This document shows, in pieces, positions 13,232 through 20,650 of a DNA stretch of 20,650 nt. The notes under the pieces were generated by a model that saw only the letters and a program-made list of their open reading frames with translations, ran no database searches and was not told the origin of the DNA. The number at the start of each line of letters is the position of its first letter. The stretch's first letter is position 1. The DNA is taken from the NCBI GenBank assembly GCA_030638405.1, contig DAOWER010000213.1, forward strand, positions 1-20,650, given 5' to 3'. Source of the stretch: Candidatus Eiseniibacteriota bacterium. Its GTDB lineage: Bacteria; Joyebacterota; Joyebacteria; Joyebacterales; Joyebacteraceae. Both the position numbers and the translations under genes were made by a program.

Positions 13232-16200
13232 TCAGCGCGTCTGCGACCGAAGCATTTCGTCGTAGAGGTCCTCGAGATCCAGTATCATCTGCTCCTCCGA
13301 GAACGACGTGTCGAACTCCTCGGAGGCGGCTCTGCTCATCGCGGCCCGCCGCGACGCGTCCTCGGCGAGGCCGGCCAGTCGGTCGGCCATCTCGCCAACG
13401 GCGCCGCGCGGAACCAGATGGCCGTTCTTCCCCTCGACCACCGCCTCCGCGATGCCCGCGGTGTCGTACGCGAGCACTGGAACGCCCGTCGCCAGGGCCT
13501 GCAGCACGACGCGCGGCAACCCCTCCCACAGCGACGTCAGTACGAACACGTCCATCGCCCTCAGCAGGTCGGGGACGTCGTCGCGGACGCCCAGTATCCT
13601 CAAGGCCTCACCCAGGCCGGCTGCCTCCGCCGCCGCCGCCACAGAAGCGCGCATCGAACCGTCCCCAACGTAGATGAACGTGGCGTTTTCGTGCCTCTCG
13701 AGGAGCTCCGTCGCCAGTTTCACGAAGTCCATCGGGTTCTTCTGTGGCGTGAGCCTGCCGACGGAGCCCACGACCAGGTGGCCCTCGGGTATTCCCATTG
13801 CCCGGCGGACCGCGCGCCCCCTGCCCTCGTCGGGATGGAACCGGCGCAGCGGGATACCGCTTCGTATGAGCCGGTAGTCGGACGGCGAGCCGATGCCCGA
13901 TTCGATGCCCACCTTCGTCGTCTTGTTCGAGACGGATATCATCGGGCGCGTCCACGGCGCGAGCGCCCCCTCGGCGGTCGTGAAGAGCCATTTGGGGAGC
14001 CGGGGCATCCGGTCGTGGAAGCTCCAGCCGTGATGCGTGTGCGTCACGTGAGGTACCCCGGCGAGCCTCGCCGCCACGCGCCCGAGAATCCCGGCCTTCG
14101 AGCAGTGCGTGTGGACGATGTCGAAGCGCTCTCGGCGGAGCAGGCGCGTGAGCTGCACGAGCATGAGCAGGTCCCGGAACGGGCTGATCTCGCGGACCAT
14201 GTTCGGGAGCACGCGGACGATGATTCCCCGCGAGCGAGCGTCCGACCTCAGTGAGCCCTCCGGCCCGGTCTGCGGCCCGATCCAGAGGTGCGACTCGTAG
14301 CGCGAGGGATCGACGCGCGCGACGGACGCGATCGTGTTCTCCTGAGCGCCGCCGACTATGAGCCGCGTGATGAGGTGCAGTACTTTGGTTCGCGCTGATC
14401 CCGCGGGCCGCCCGAGCGCCTCACCGTACAGGCGGTCGAGCGCGAGGTCGTGGAAGCGGGCACGGTCGTGGAGCTCCCGCTTGGCGGCGTGAACACGCTC
14501 GAGGTACTGCGCTGAGTCGGCAACGATGTCCGCGACCTTGTCCGCGTACGCCTCCACGGACAGCTCAGACACGAAGCAATCGCGGAGTTCCGGCGGAAGG
14601 CTGTTGACGGCGCCGCCCGCCCGGAGGACGACCGGCACGCGTCCGCGCGCGATGGTCTCGAGCACGGTGAACGGTCCCCCCTCCCCCGCCGAGAACATCG
14701 GGACGATGTCGGCGCGGTCCAGCTCTCCGGGCACGTCGGCGACGCCACCGGCGAACTCCACGATGTCGGAGAGGCCGAGGCTGCCCGCCAGCGACTCGAG
14801 CGCGCGACGCTCACGCCCGTCCCCGAGCACGCGGAACCGGTAGCGCCCGGGCTCCCTGTCCTCCAGAGCGCGCGCCAGCCTCACGAACATGTCGACGCGC
14901 TTCACCTTCTCCAGGCGACCGAGACACGCCAGCCGGATGGGCCCGCTCTCGGGAAAGGACCTCGGGGCTTCGTCCGCGACCGGGATCATGACGGGGTTCG
15001 GTATTACGGGGGGCAGCAGGCCTCTGCGGCCCAGGTGGGACTTGACGTCGGCCACGGCGTCTCCGATGCAGTAGACCACCCGGGCGCGGGAGAGCGCGAC
15101 CCGCTCCAGCAGTCTGAGCGGCCACGTCATCCAGGTGTCCACGCTGACCTTCACGGAGACGCGCGGCACCCGACGCCCGAAGCCGACGAACGCGGCGACG
15201 TCGGCGGGAAACGTTCCGGAGTGCACGAGTTCGGGGCTCAGGAGGGCGCAGTAGTCGCGGATGCGACGCCACGTGGCCGGGCTTCCCCACGTCGTGACGC
15301 CCGCCTCGTGTACGGTCACGCCATCCCCGATGCGCTTCCCCACGGGGCCGGACCGTCTGAGACACAGCACCTCGAACCGGTAGCGCTCGGTGAGCGCGCC
15401 GCCCGTTAGATACTCGACGCGTCTCTGGACTCCCCCGTACTCCATATCGGGCACGATCAGGAGCACGGTGGGGCGCCCGTCTTCCCCGGAGCGCGAGGCC
15501 CGCACGGGGAACGACGCCAACCGGGAGGGGTGGCCGCTCTGCGACTCGTCGCCGGACCACCTGAAGTCCCGGAGGCTCCCGAGGAGAATGCGATAGATGG
15601 CGCTCCTCCTCCTCGATGCCTCCCGCCTGCCCAGGACGCCGAAGACAGCATCGAGCCAGTAGAGAACGGTCCGGAAGGCGAGCCGCGCGCGCCAGAGCCT
15701 GCGCACCAGATCCTCCGACGCTCCCTCGATGTCGCAGAAATAGTGGAAGTCCGAGAGGACCCGTGCGGCGAAGGCCGGTCCCTCCATGAGACGGGTGGAC
15801 GCTCCTCCCTCGTGTGTGAAGACGGCGCCAGTCACCGCGCCGACCTTCATCCCGGCAGCGAGAGCGCGGTGGCACCACTCGACGTCTTCCCTGTAGAGAA
15901 AGAAGTTCTCGTCCATGGGCCCCAGGGCCTCGAGTGACGAGCGAGAGATCGCCATCACGCTGCCGGAGACCACGTCGGTCTCGAGCACGCCGTGCGCGCC
16001 CGACCGCAGTCCGGCGACCGGCCGGGTCGTCCTCTGCCGGAAGAACACGCCCTCCAGCAGGATGTCGCCGGGGCGCGGGAGCGCCCTGACGCAGTTCCCG
16101 CCGGATCGCCCGTGGTCGTCCACCACGAGCCCGCCGACCACGGCGAATCCGGGGGTGTCCGCGGCGTCCACCAGGAGCTCGAGCGCACCGGGCTCGGGCG

Positions 16201-16474
16201 TAACGTCGGAGTTCAGGATGACGGCCACGGAGCCGGCCGCCTCTCTGAGCCCCCGGTTCACGCCCCTTGCGTATCCGCCGTTGGAGGGTTCTCTCACGAG
16301 TCGGACAGCGGGTAGCTCCGCACTGATGCGATCAGGACTCCCGTCGTCTGACGCGTTGTCGACCACGATGAGCTCGCACTGGCCTTCGGGCATGCGCTCG
16401 GAAATGCGCCGCAGGTTCTGGACCGCGGCGGCACCGCCGTTGTAGTTGACGACTATGACGCTTGCCCTGATCAT
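13232..16474 (-). CDS. Three-domain glycosyltransferase (GT2 - GT4 - GT4) in one 1080-residue chain
   Basis: Three complete glycosyltransferases are joined in frame. Residues 1 to about 305 are a GT2 (GT-A) enzyme of the rhamnosyltransferase type: SVIVVNYNGG (5-14), VVDNASDDGS (37-46), the DxD-like NSD (88-90) and LYREDVEWCHRA (193-204) with the catalytic acidic pair. Residues about 334-690 are a first GT4 (GT-B) domain: YGGVQRRVEYL near its start, LGRLEKVKR (518-526) and the EX7E motif E598-E606. Residues about 696-1078 are a second GT4 domain: GGAQENT (708-714), VGRLTPQKNP (905-914) and EGLPRVVLQA (984-993), where the second Glu of EX7E is Gln992. Linkers near 306-333 and 690-696 are polar. 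Such enzymes transfer sugars from nucleotide donors to the undecaprenyl-linked repeat unit on the inner membrane face. The ATG overlaps the ligase stop (ATGA). Three linkages from one polypeptide are inferred; donors are unknown. Confidence 0.93.
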   Translation of the reverse strand: MIRASVIVVNYNGGAAAVQNLRRISERMPEGQCELIVVDNASDDGSPDRISAELPAVRLVREPSNGGYARGVNRGLREAAGSVAVILNSDVTPEPGALELLVDAADTPGFAVVGGLVVDDHGRSGGNCVRALPRPGDILLEGVFFRQRTTRPVAGLRSGAHGVLETDVVSGSVMAISRSSLEALGPMDENFFLYREDVEWCHRALAAGMKVGAVTGAVFTHEGGASTRLMEGPAFAARVLSDFHYFCDIEGASEDLVRRLWRARLAFRTVLYWLDAVFGVLGRREASRRRSAIYRILLGSLRDFRWSGDESQSGHPSRLASFPVRASRSGEDGRPTVLLIVPDMEYGGVQRRVEYLTGGALTERYRFEVLCLRRSGPVGKRIGDGVTVHEAGVTTWGSPATWRRIRDYCALLSPELVHSGTFPADVAAFVGFGRRVPRVSVKVSVDTWMTWPLRLLERVALSRARVVYCIGDAVADVKSHLGRRGLLPPVIPNPVMIPVADEAPRSFPESGPIRLACLGRLEKVKRVDMFVRLARALEDREPGRYRFRVLGDGRERRALESLAGSLGLSDIVEFAGGVADVPGELDRADIVPMFSAGEGGPFTVLETIARGRVPVVLRAGGAVNSLPPELRDCFVSELSVEAYADKVADIVADSAQYLERVHAAKRELHDRARFHDLALDRLYGEALGRPAGSARTKVLHLITRLIVGGAQENTIASVARVDPSRYESHLWIGPQTGPEGSLRSDARSRGIIVRVLPNMVREISPFRDLLMLVQLTRLLRRERFDIVHTHCSKAGILGRVAARLAGVPHVTHTHHGWSFHDRMPRLPKWLFTTAEGALAPWTRPMISVSNKTTKVGIESGIGSPSDYRLIRSGIPLRRFHPDEGRGRAVRRAMGIPEGHLVVGSVGRLTPQKNPMDFVKLATELLERHENATFIYVGDGSMRASVAAAAEAAGLGEALRILGVRDDVPDLLRAMDVFVLTSLWEGLPRVVLQALATGVPVLAYDTAGIAEAVVEGKNGHLVPRGAVGEMADRLAGLAEDASRRAAMSRAASEEFDTSFSEEQMILDLEDLYDEMLRSQTR

Positions 16475-17883
16475 CCACCGAGTCCTGTCGTGGGCAGTTC
16501 GGGAGAACGCGATCGTGCCCTCAGCGCCTCGGCCACGGCGAAGAAGAGCCAGAGCACCGAGTTCGTGCTGACGTCAGTGGCCGGGATCACCTGCGCCTGC
16601 ACGAAGAACGCGGCCGCCCCAACCACCAGCGCCAGCACGACCGGGTCGAGACGCCCGCTCGAGCGAAGCTCACGGGCAGCGAGCCGCACGTTCCGGACGA
16701 AGGTGACGATGAGGCCGACGTAGAGGCCGAGTCCGACGATCCCGAGCGCTATCGCGCGCTGAAGGAAGTAATTCTCGGCCGTGAACGCCACGGGGTCGGC
16801 CCTCGACACCCTGTAGGCGCCCTCGAGCGAGGTCCGGATCCCTCCCCACCCCACGCCGAACAAGGGATGGTCCCTGATGATGCGGAACGACTGCTCGTAG
16901 GTAACAAGCCTCGCGGCGGCCGTCAATGCCTCACCTGAGAACAGCCTGTCTACCTTGGCGACGAGCGCTGGAGGCGCCACCAGTGCGGCGACGACTAGCA
17001 CCAGGAGCGCCACGACCACCAGCCGCGCAGAGCGCAGAAGGAAGACGAGGAGGATGACAGAAACAAGCATCCCCAGGATGCCACCGGCGGAGTAGGTGTA
17101 GAGATTGCAGAGCGCGGCGAGCGCCGCGAGGACGATGAGCCCGACCCGGACGCGGCCGCGCTTGAGTCCCGCGGCGAGCCCGAGGCACATGGTGAATCCG
17201 ATTGTCAGATAGTGGGAGAAGTTGAGTGGGTGGCTGAAGGTCGAGAACACGCGGTTCGAGGGATTCCCGCTGGCGTCGTAGGCCGTCCACGACCCTCCCC
17301 ATTCGGGAAGCGCCGCTCCGAACGGCAGCGTCGCCTGGTAGAGCCCGAGGGCGATGGGCGCGACGAGACTGAGGGCGACGAAGAGGAGCGTCCGAAGAGC
17401 CTCCTCGCGGTCGCGCACGAGCACTCGCGCGATCGTGAAGACGGCCAGGAGCATCGCGATCCTGTAGACGCTCGCGACGCCCCAGAAGAAGCGCGTAGCG
17501 GTGTACAGGCTCGCCACGCTCAGAGCGATGACGGCGAGCTCGATGCGAAAGGAGGTGCTCCCCTTCCAGAGGGCGCGGAATCCGAACGACGTGAGCACGC
17601 GCGCGAACAGGAGCACGAGCACGATGTCGGCGACGCAGACGGACACGGTGCCGAAGATCTCGAACGAGAGCGGTTCCTTGAGCGGCAGAGTCAGGATCAC
17701 CAGATACCAGAGGCCCCTGAGCGCTCCGAACCGCCAGATGAGGAAGGAGGCCAGGGCGGCGCCCGTCACCGCCAGGACCGCGATGGCGGGCGCGGAGACA
17801 ACGGCCGCGATGATGCCCACGACGAAGGCGCAGACGTACGGCCACGGGCTTCTCAATAGCTCCTTGAGGGACGGGAGTCTCAC
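16471..17883 (-). CDS. O-antigen ligase / polymerase family membrane protein (Wzy_C, PF04932-like)
   Basis: This is a 470-residue inner-membrane protein with about ten to twelve hydrophobic helices. The family joins undecaprenyl-linked glycans to an acceptor (WaaL, protein O-ligases) or to one another (Wzy). The characteristic large periplasmic loop lies about residues 310-370, with an Arg-rich entry, RLVTYEQSFRIIRDHPLFGVGWGG, and AENYFLQRAIALGIVGLGLY just after it; these are the conserved parts of the Wzy_C domain. Sequence alone does not decide ligase from polymerase. Since this is the only such gene next to a flippase and Wzz, a polymerase role is plausible. The start is GTG at 17881-17883 with GGAGG four bases upstream. 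It overlaps the flippase stop by four bases (GTGA) and its own stop overlaps the glycosyltransferase ATG, so the three are tightly coupled. Confidence 0.87.
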   Translation of the reverse strand: MRLPSLKELLRSPWPYVCAFVVGIIAAVVSAPAIAVLAVTGAALASFLIWRFGALRGLWYLVILTLPLKEPLSFEIFGTVSVCVADIVLVLLFARVLTSFGFRALWKGSTSFRIELAVIALSVASLYTATRFFWGVASVYRIAMLLAVFTIARVLVRDREEALRTLLFVALSLVAPIALGLYQATLPFGAALPEWGGSWTAYDASGNPSNRVFSTFSHPLNFSHYLTIGFTMCLGLAAGLKRGRVRVGLIVLAALAALCNLYTYSAGGILGMLVSVILLVFLLRSARLVVVALLVLVVAALVAPPALVAKVDRLFSGEALTAAARLVTYEQSFRIIRDHPLFGVGWGGIRTSLEGAYRVSRADPVAFTAENYFLQRAIALGIVGLGLYVGLIVTFVRNVRLAARELRSSGRLDPVVLALVVGAAAFFVQAQVIPATDVSTNSVLWLFFAVAEALRARSRSPELPTTGLGG

Positions 17884-19343
17884 GCGACCTCCGATCCACC
17901 ACCGCCGCCGTCAGCGCCCCGCCCCAGAAGGCGCGCGCACTCCACGCGCGCCCCTTTGTCAGCGGCCAGCCAGGAGACGAAGAACACGGCCGATATCAGA
18001 GATCCCCCGACAGCGAACGCGACCAGTCCGGGCGGCGACGGCAGCGTTCTCACAACGAGCACCGCCGCCCCGGCGGCCACGGCTCCCCCGACGAGCGGTC
18101 CGCGGAGGCTGGTGGCGAAGTCACGGACGGAGGCGCCGGTCAACTTCCCGACCACGACCCAGCCCAGAACGCACGCGATCACGGTCGCCGCGAGCATGAC
18201 GACGGCGACCCCGGTTATCCCGGCGCGAGTCGCTCCGAACCACACGCCCGCAGCGGCCACGGCGAGCCGGACCCAGTTGATGCGTCTGAAGAGCGAGGGC
18301 TTCCCGACGGCGACCATGAGGTCCTCCGACAGAGCCGAGAAAGACCGGAAGACGCCGAGGAAGGCCAGCACGTAGAACGCGGAGACCGCCCCAAGCCACT
18401 TCTGGCCGTAGGCCGCCTCCAGGAAGTACCCGCCCAGTCCCAGCACGCCGACCAGGAAGAGTATCGCGAGCGCTCCCGCGTACGAGAGCGCCCTGAAGTA
18501 GAGCTCGCGCTGCTTCCCGGCCTCGACGCCGGGTGACGCATAGGACGGCAGGAGAACAGTGTTGAACGCCCGCATGATGTAGTTGGCGGGCAGCGCGCCG
18601 AGCGTCAGCACGAACACGTACAGGCCCAGATGGTGCGTTCCGAGAATGCGGCTGATCGTGACGCGGTCGGCGGCCTGAAACAGGAAGATCGCCATGGTTC
18701 CGCCGAGCACGATCCAGCCGAAGGATAGGTCCTGGCGAGCGATGTCCCACCGGAAACGGAAGCGCGGGCGCCACGGCGAGAGGACCCAGTACGTAATCGT
18801 CTCACCGGCCGCCGCGGCCACCTCTCCGGCGACGAGAGCCCAGACGCCGGCTCCCCTGAGGGCCAGCGAGATCGCCAGCGACGCGTAGATGACGGAGCCC
18901 ACGAAAGCAGGAAGGAAGCGTTTCTGGAACTTGAGACCCTTGTCGAACAGCCGCGCGGGGACCGTTTGAAGGGCACGAATGAGAACGAAGAGGGCGCAGA
19001 GACGGAACGGAGCGACCAGCCCCCCCTCCGCGAAGAACGTCTCGACGAGCGGTGCTCCGGCCCACGCGAGGACGAAGAAGACCGTCCCCAGTGCCGCGGA
19101 TAGGAGGAAGACAGTATCGCACGATTCGTCGACGCACTCGCGCCTGCAGATGAGCGCGTGGCCCAGTCCGAATCCCTGGAAGAGGGCCAGCCCGCTGACC
19201 ACGATGTAGATTGCGGCGAACCGGCCGAAGTCCGTGGGAGCAAGGACGCCGCCCAGCACGAGGAACGCCAGGTAGCGCGCGGCCCGTATTAGGGCCATCG
19301 TGCCCGCTACCCAGAGGAAGCCCTTTGCGACGGTGCGTTTCAT
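17880..19343 (-). CDS. Polysaccharide flippase, Wzx-like (MOP superfamily, Polysacc_synt type)
   Basis: This 487-residue polytopic protein of about twelve to fourteen helices turns undecaprenyl-diphosphate-linked repeat units to the periplasmic face. Family marks are the N-terminal amphipathic start KGFLWVAGTMALIRAARYLA, the LAPTDFGRFAAIYIVVSG segment after the first helix, the central DLSFGWIVLGGTMAIFLFQAADRVTISRILG, in which Asp-Arg before the helix end is conserved, and LGLYVFVLTLGALPANYIMRAF. The frame is open for 64 more codons upstream, but that stretch is Ser/Pro/Arg-rich, runs into the wzz gene and is not family-like. I chose the ATG at 19341-19343, 28 bp after the wzz stop, although its Shine-Dalgarno is weak. 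The C-terminus ends in a glycine-rich tail (ADGGGGGSEVA). The gene is followed by the ligase with a four-base overlap. Confidence 0.88.
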   Translation of the reverse strand: MKRTVAKGFLWVAGTMALIRAARYLAFLVLGGVLAPTDFGRFAAIYIVVSGLALFQGFGLGHALICRRECVDESCDTVFLLSAALGTVFFVLAWAGAPLVETFFAEGGLVAPFRLCALFVLIRALQTVPARLFDKGLKFQKRFLPAFVGSVIYASLAISLALRGAGVWALVAGEVAAAAGETITYWVLSPWRPRFRFRWDIARQDLSFGWIVLGGTMAIFLFQAADRVTISRILGTHHLGLYVFVLTLGALPANYIMRAFNTVLLPSYASPGVEAGKQRELYFRALSYAGALAILFLVGVLGLGGYFLEAAYGQKWLGAVSAFYVLAFLGVFRSFSALSEDLMVAVGKPSLFRRINWVRLAVAAAGVWFGATRAGITGVAVVMLAATVIACVLGWVVVGKLTGASVRDFATSLRGPLVGGAVAAGAAVLVVRTLPSPPGLVAFAVGGSLISAVFFVSWLAADKGARVECARLLGRGADGGGGGSEVA

Positions 19344-19371
19344 AGGCGACTGACGAGGCTCCGGTGCTCCG

Positions 19372-20592
19372 TTACTCGACGCCGCCCCAGCGGGCGAGGC
19401 GGTGAGCCGATCGGAGGATCCATCTGATCTCGGGCGGAGCGGAGTCAGCATTGCCGGCCGTCCACTCCTTCTCCCTCGAGAGGACACCCTCGCACGCGAA
19501 GGCGAGGCCGACGGCGGCGATCGCGGCGAGAGCAACCGTCAGAATGACGATCACGCTGCGGCGAGGACGGGACTTCTTCAAAGGCGGAATGGCCCGGTCC
19601 ACGATGCTGACAGTCTGGAGGTCCCGGGCCTCCTGAATGCGGGACTGCTCGTACTGCGCCGACAGGTACTCGTGGATCTTCTCATGGACGAGCACGTCGC
19701 GTGTCAGCTTGGCCAGCTCGAAGCCGATCTTGGGCACGGAACCGAGCGGGAGGAACACCCCGAGTCCGTCGTCGGAGTTGGGCGGGACGCCTCCGGTAAG
19801 CAGGTCGAGCGTCTCCTTCAGTTCGGAGAGTTCCATCTCGATCTCCACCATGCGCGCCTGGTCGGGGCTCGCGTATCGCTCGAGCACTCCCCGTTCGATC
19901 CTGAGTGTGGTCCGCTGCGCCTGCAGCGCGGCGGCCGCCTCGACCGTGACTCGCGTCTGCTCCGTAAGCTCGATCGCGCCGTGTTCCTCCTGGAAGGCCT
20001 GCGCGGCAAGCGCCGCCTCCTCGAGCCTCGCCTCGTTCTCCTCGCGATACTCGCGGATGAACTGGCTGGTCCTCTGGGCTTGTTCCACGCTCGTCTCGCG
20101 ATTGTAGGAGTCGAGGAGTTCGACGAACGCGTTCGTCATCTCCGCCGCGCGCACTTTGCTCCTGTCCTCGACCATGACCTCGATGAGTCCCTCGGCCGTG
20201 CTGTTGACGAAAACGCGGCCCTCGAGTTCCTCGATGGCGTGCTCCCTGGTCCTCGCGCCGTAGAGCTTCGTCAGGTCGAACCGGTCGACCAGCTCGGCCC
20301 GCAGCCTCCTGCTCTTCAGGACTCCTATCATCACGTCGAGCATCGGCGAGTCGGACATGAGTCCCATACCGCCTATGTCAAGACCGATGAGAGATGAGAT
20401 CTGCATCATGCCGCTTCGCGCGTCCGACTCCTGAGGAGGCAGGAACGTCGACCGACCGGCGTACCAGTTGGGCATGAGAAGGCTGATGCCGACCGAGAGG
20501 ATCGCCGCCGCTATGAAGACGCTGTAGATCATCTTGCGCCAGGCAAGACCGGCCTGGAGAATCGTGCGCTCGCTGCCCTTGCTTTCTTCCAC
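19372..20592 (-). CDS. wzz: Chain-length determinant / polysaccharide co-polymerase (Wzz family)
   Basis: This 406-residue inner-membrane protein sets the length of the glycan made by the Wzy system. It has TM1 at about 21-40 (MIYSVFIAAAILSVGISLLM), the beta-rich start of the periplasmic domain (WYAGRSTFLPPQE), and a long Glu/Arg/Ala-rich coiled-coil stretch (about 140-260). A Pro-rich IPPLKKSRPRR precedes TM2 (about 346-370), which is the arrangement of the family. After TM2 comes a cytoplasmic tail of about 35 residues without Walker motifs or a tyrosine cluster, so there is no fused BY-kinase. The start is GTG at 20590-20592. The nearby ATG at about 20597 is in another frame, and no clear Shine-Dalgarno is seen, so the true start is less certain than the rest. 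It is the first gene of the visible operon; an outer-membrane exporter (Wza) and perhaps a kinase would be expected to the right of the window. Confidence 0.9.
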   Translation of the reverse strand: MEESKGSERTILQAGLAWRKMIYSVFIAAAILSVGISLLMPNWYAGRSTFLPPQESDARSGMMQISSLIGLDIGGMGLMSDSPMLDVMIGVLKSRRLRAELVDRFDLTKLYGARTREHAIEELEGRVFVNSTAEGLIEVMVEDRSKVRAAEMTNAFVELLDSYNRETSVEQAQRTSQFIREYREENEARLEEAALAAQAFQEEHGAIELTEQTRVTVEAAAALQAQRTTLRIERGVLERYASPDQARMVEIEMELSELKETLDLLTGGVPPNSDDGLGVFLPLGSVPKIGFELAKLTRDVLVHEKIHEYLSAQYEQSRIQEARDLQTVSIVDRAIPPLKKSRPRRSVIVILTVALAAIAAVGLAFACEGVLSREKEWTAGNADSAPPEIRWILRSAHRLARWGGVE

Positions 20593-20650
20593 TCGGCATT
20601 CACGTCTAGGTGGCGGTCGCTACATAGTGGCCTAGTCAATGACAAAGTAG

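Noticed and set aside
19344..19535. 64-codon N-terminal extension of the flippase
   Set aside because: It overlaps the 3' end of wzz in another frame, is Ser/Pro/Arg-rich and lacks membrane character; the family begins near the ATG at 19343.
20593..20650. TTGACT near the right edge as a promoter for wzz
   Set aside because: The only AT-rich -10 candidate (TATGTA) is about seven bases away, far too close, and the region is cut by the window edge.
1..20650. tRNA, rRNA, CRISPR arrays, insertion sequences, prophage or toxin-antitoxin genes
   Set aside because: I found no repeat-spacer pattern, transposase or integrase motif, terminal inverted repeats or cloverleaf-like sequence; nearly all of the window is accounted for by minus-strand genes.

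Overview
The window is a dense, GC-rich stretch of bacterial chromosome, and every gene I can support lies on the minus strand. I see 17 protein genes (16 complete, one cut by the left edge). There is no RNA gene, insertion sequence, CRISPR array or convincing intrinsic terminator. Spacers are short, many stop and start codons overlap, and six of the 16 complete genes appear to start with TTG or GTG. A PorX-type response regulator (receiver plus PglZ phosphodiesterase domain) beside a Bacteroidetes-style sensor kinase points to the FCB superphylum or a relative. The high GC fits an uncultivated high-GC lineage such as Eisenbacteria, Krumholzibacteriota or Latescibacterota better than true Bacteroidetes. 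That placement is inference.

In transcription order (right to left), 20592-11734 is a compact Wzx/Wzy-type surface polysaccharide operon. It holds a Wzz-like chain-length protein, a flippase, an O-antigen ligase/polymerase, a 1080-residue triple glycosyltransferase (GT2-GT4-GT4 in one chain), an XrtA-locus-type polysaccharide deacetylase and a SAM methyltransferase. A 278-bp gap with a good sigma70-like promoter follows, then an NAD-dependent sugar epimerase/dehydratase (11455-10496). A second, near-consensus promoter precedes a WecA/TagO-type polyprenyl-phosphate sugar-1-phosphate transferase (10352-9174), which would start the lipid-linked repeat unit.

Next, 9136-4916 holds seryl-tRNA synthetase, the sensor kinase and the PorX-like regulator. 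Then comes a housekeeping block: tsaE-tsaB-rimI (tRNA t6A synthesis and the acetyltransferase usually linked to it), purine nucleoside phosphorylase, accD, folC, and the first 39 codons of a UgpC/MsmK-type ABC transporter ATPase that runs off the left edge.

The most unusual items are the triple glycosyltransferase, the PorXY-like pair embedded among translation genes in a high-GC genome, and an uninterrupted C15 tract in tsaE. That tract replaces a short helix segment just before the Walker A motif and is either a slippage switch or an assembly artefact.
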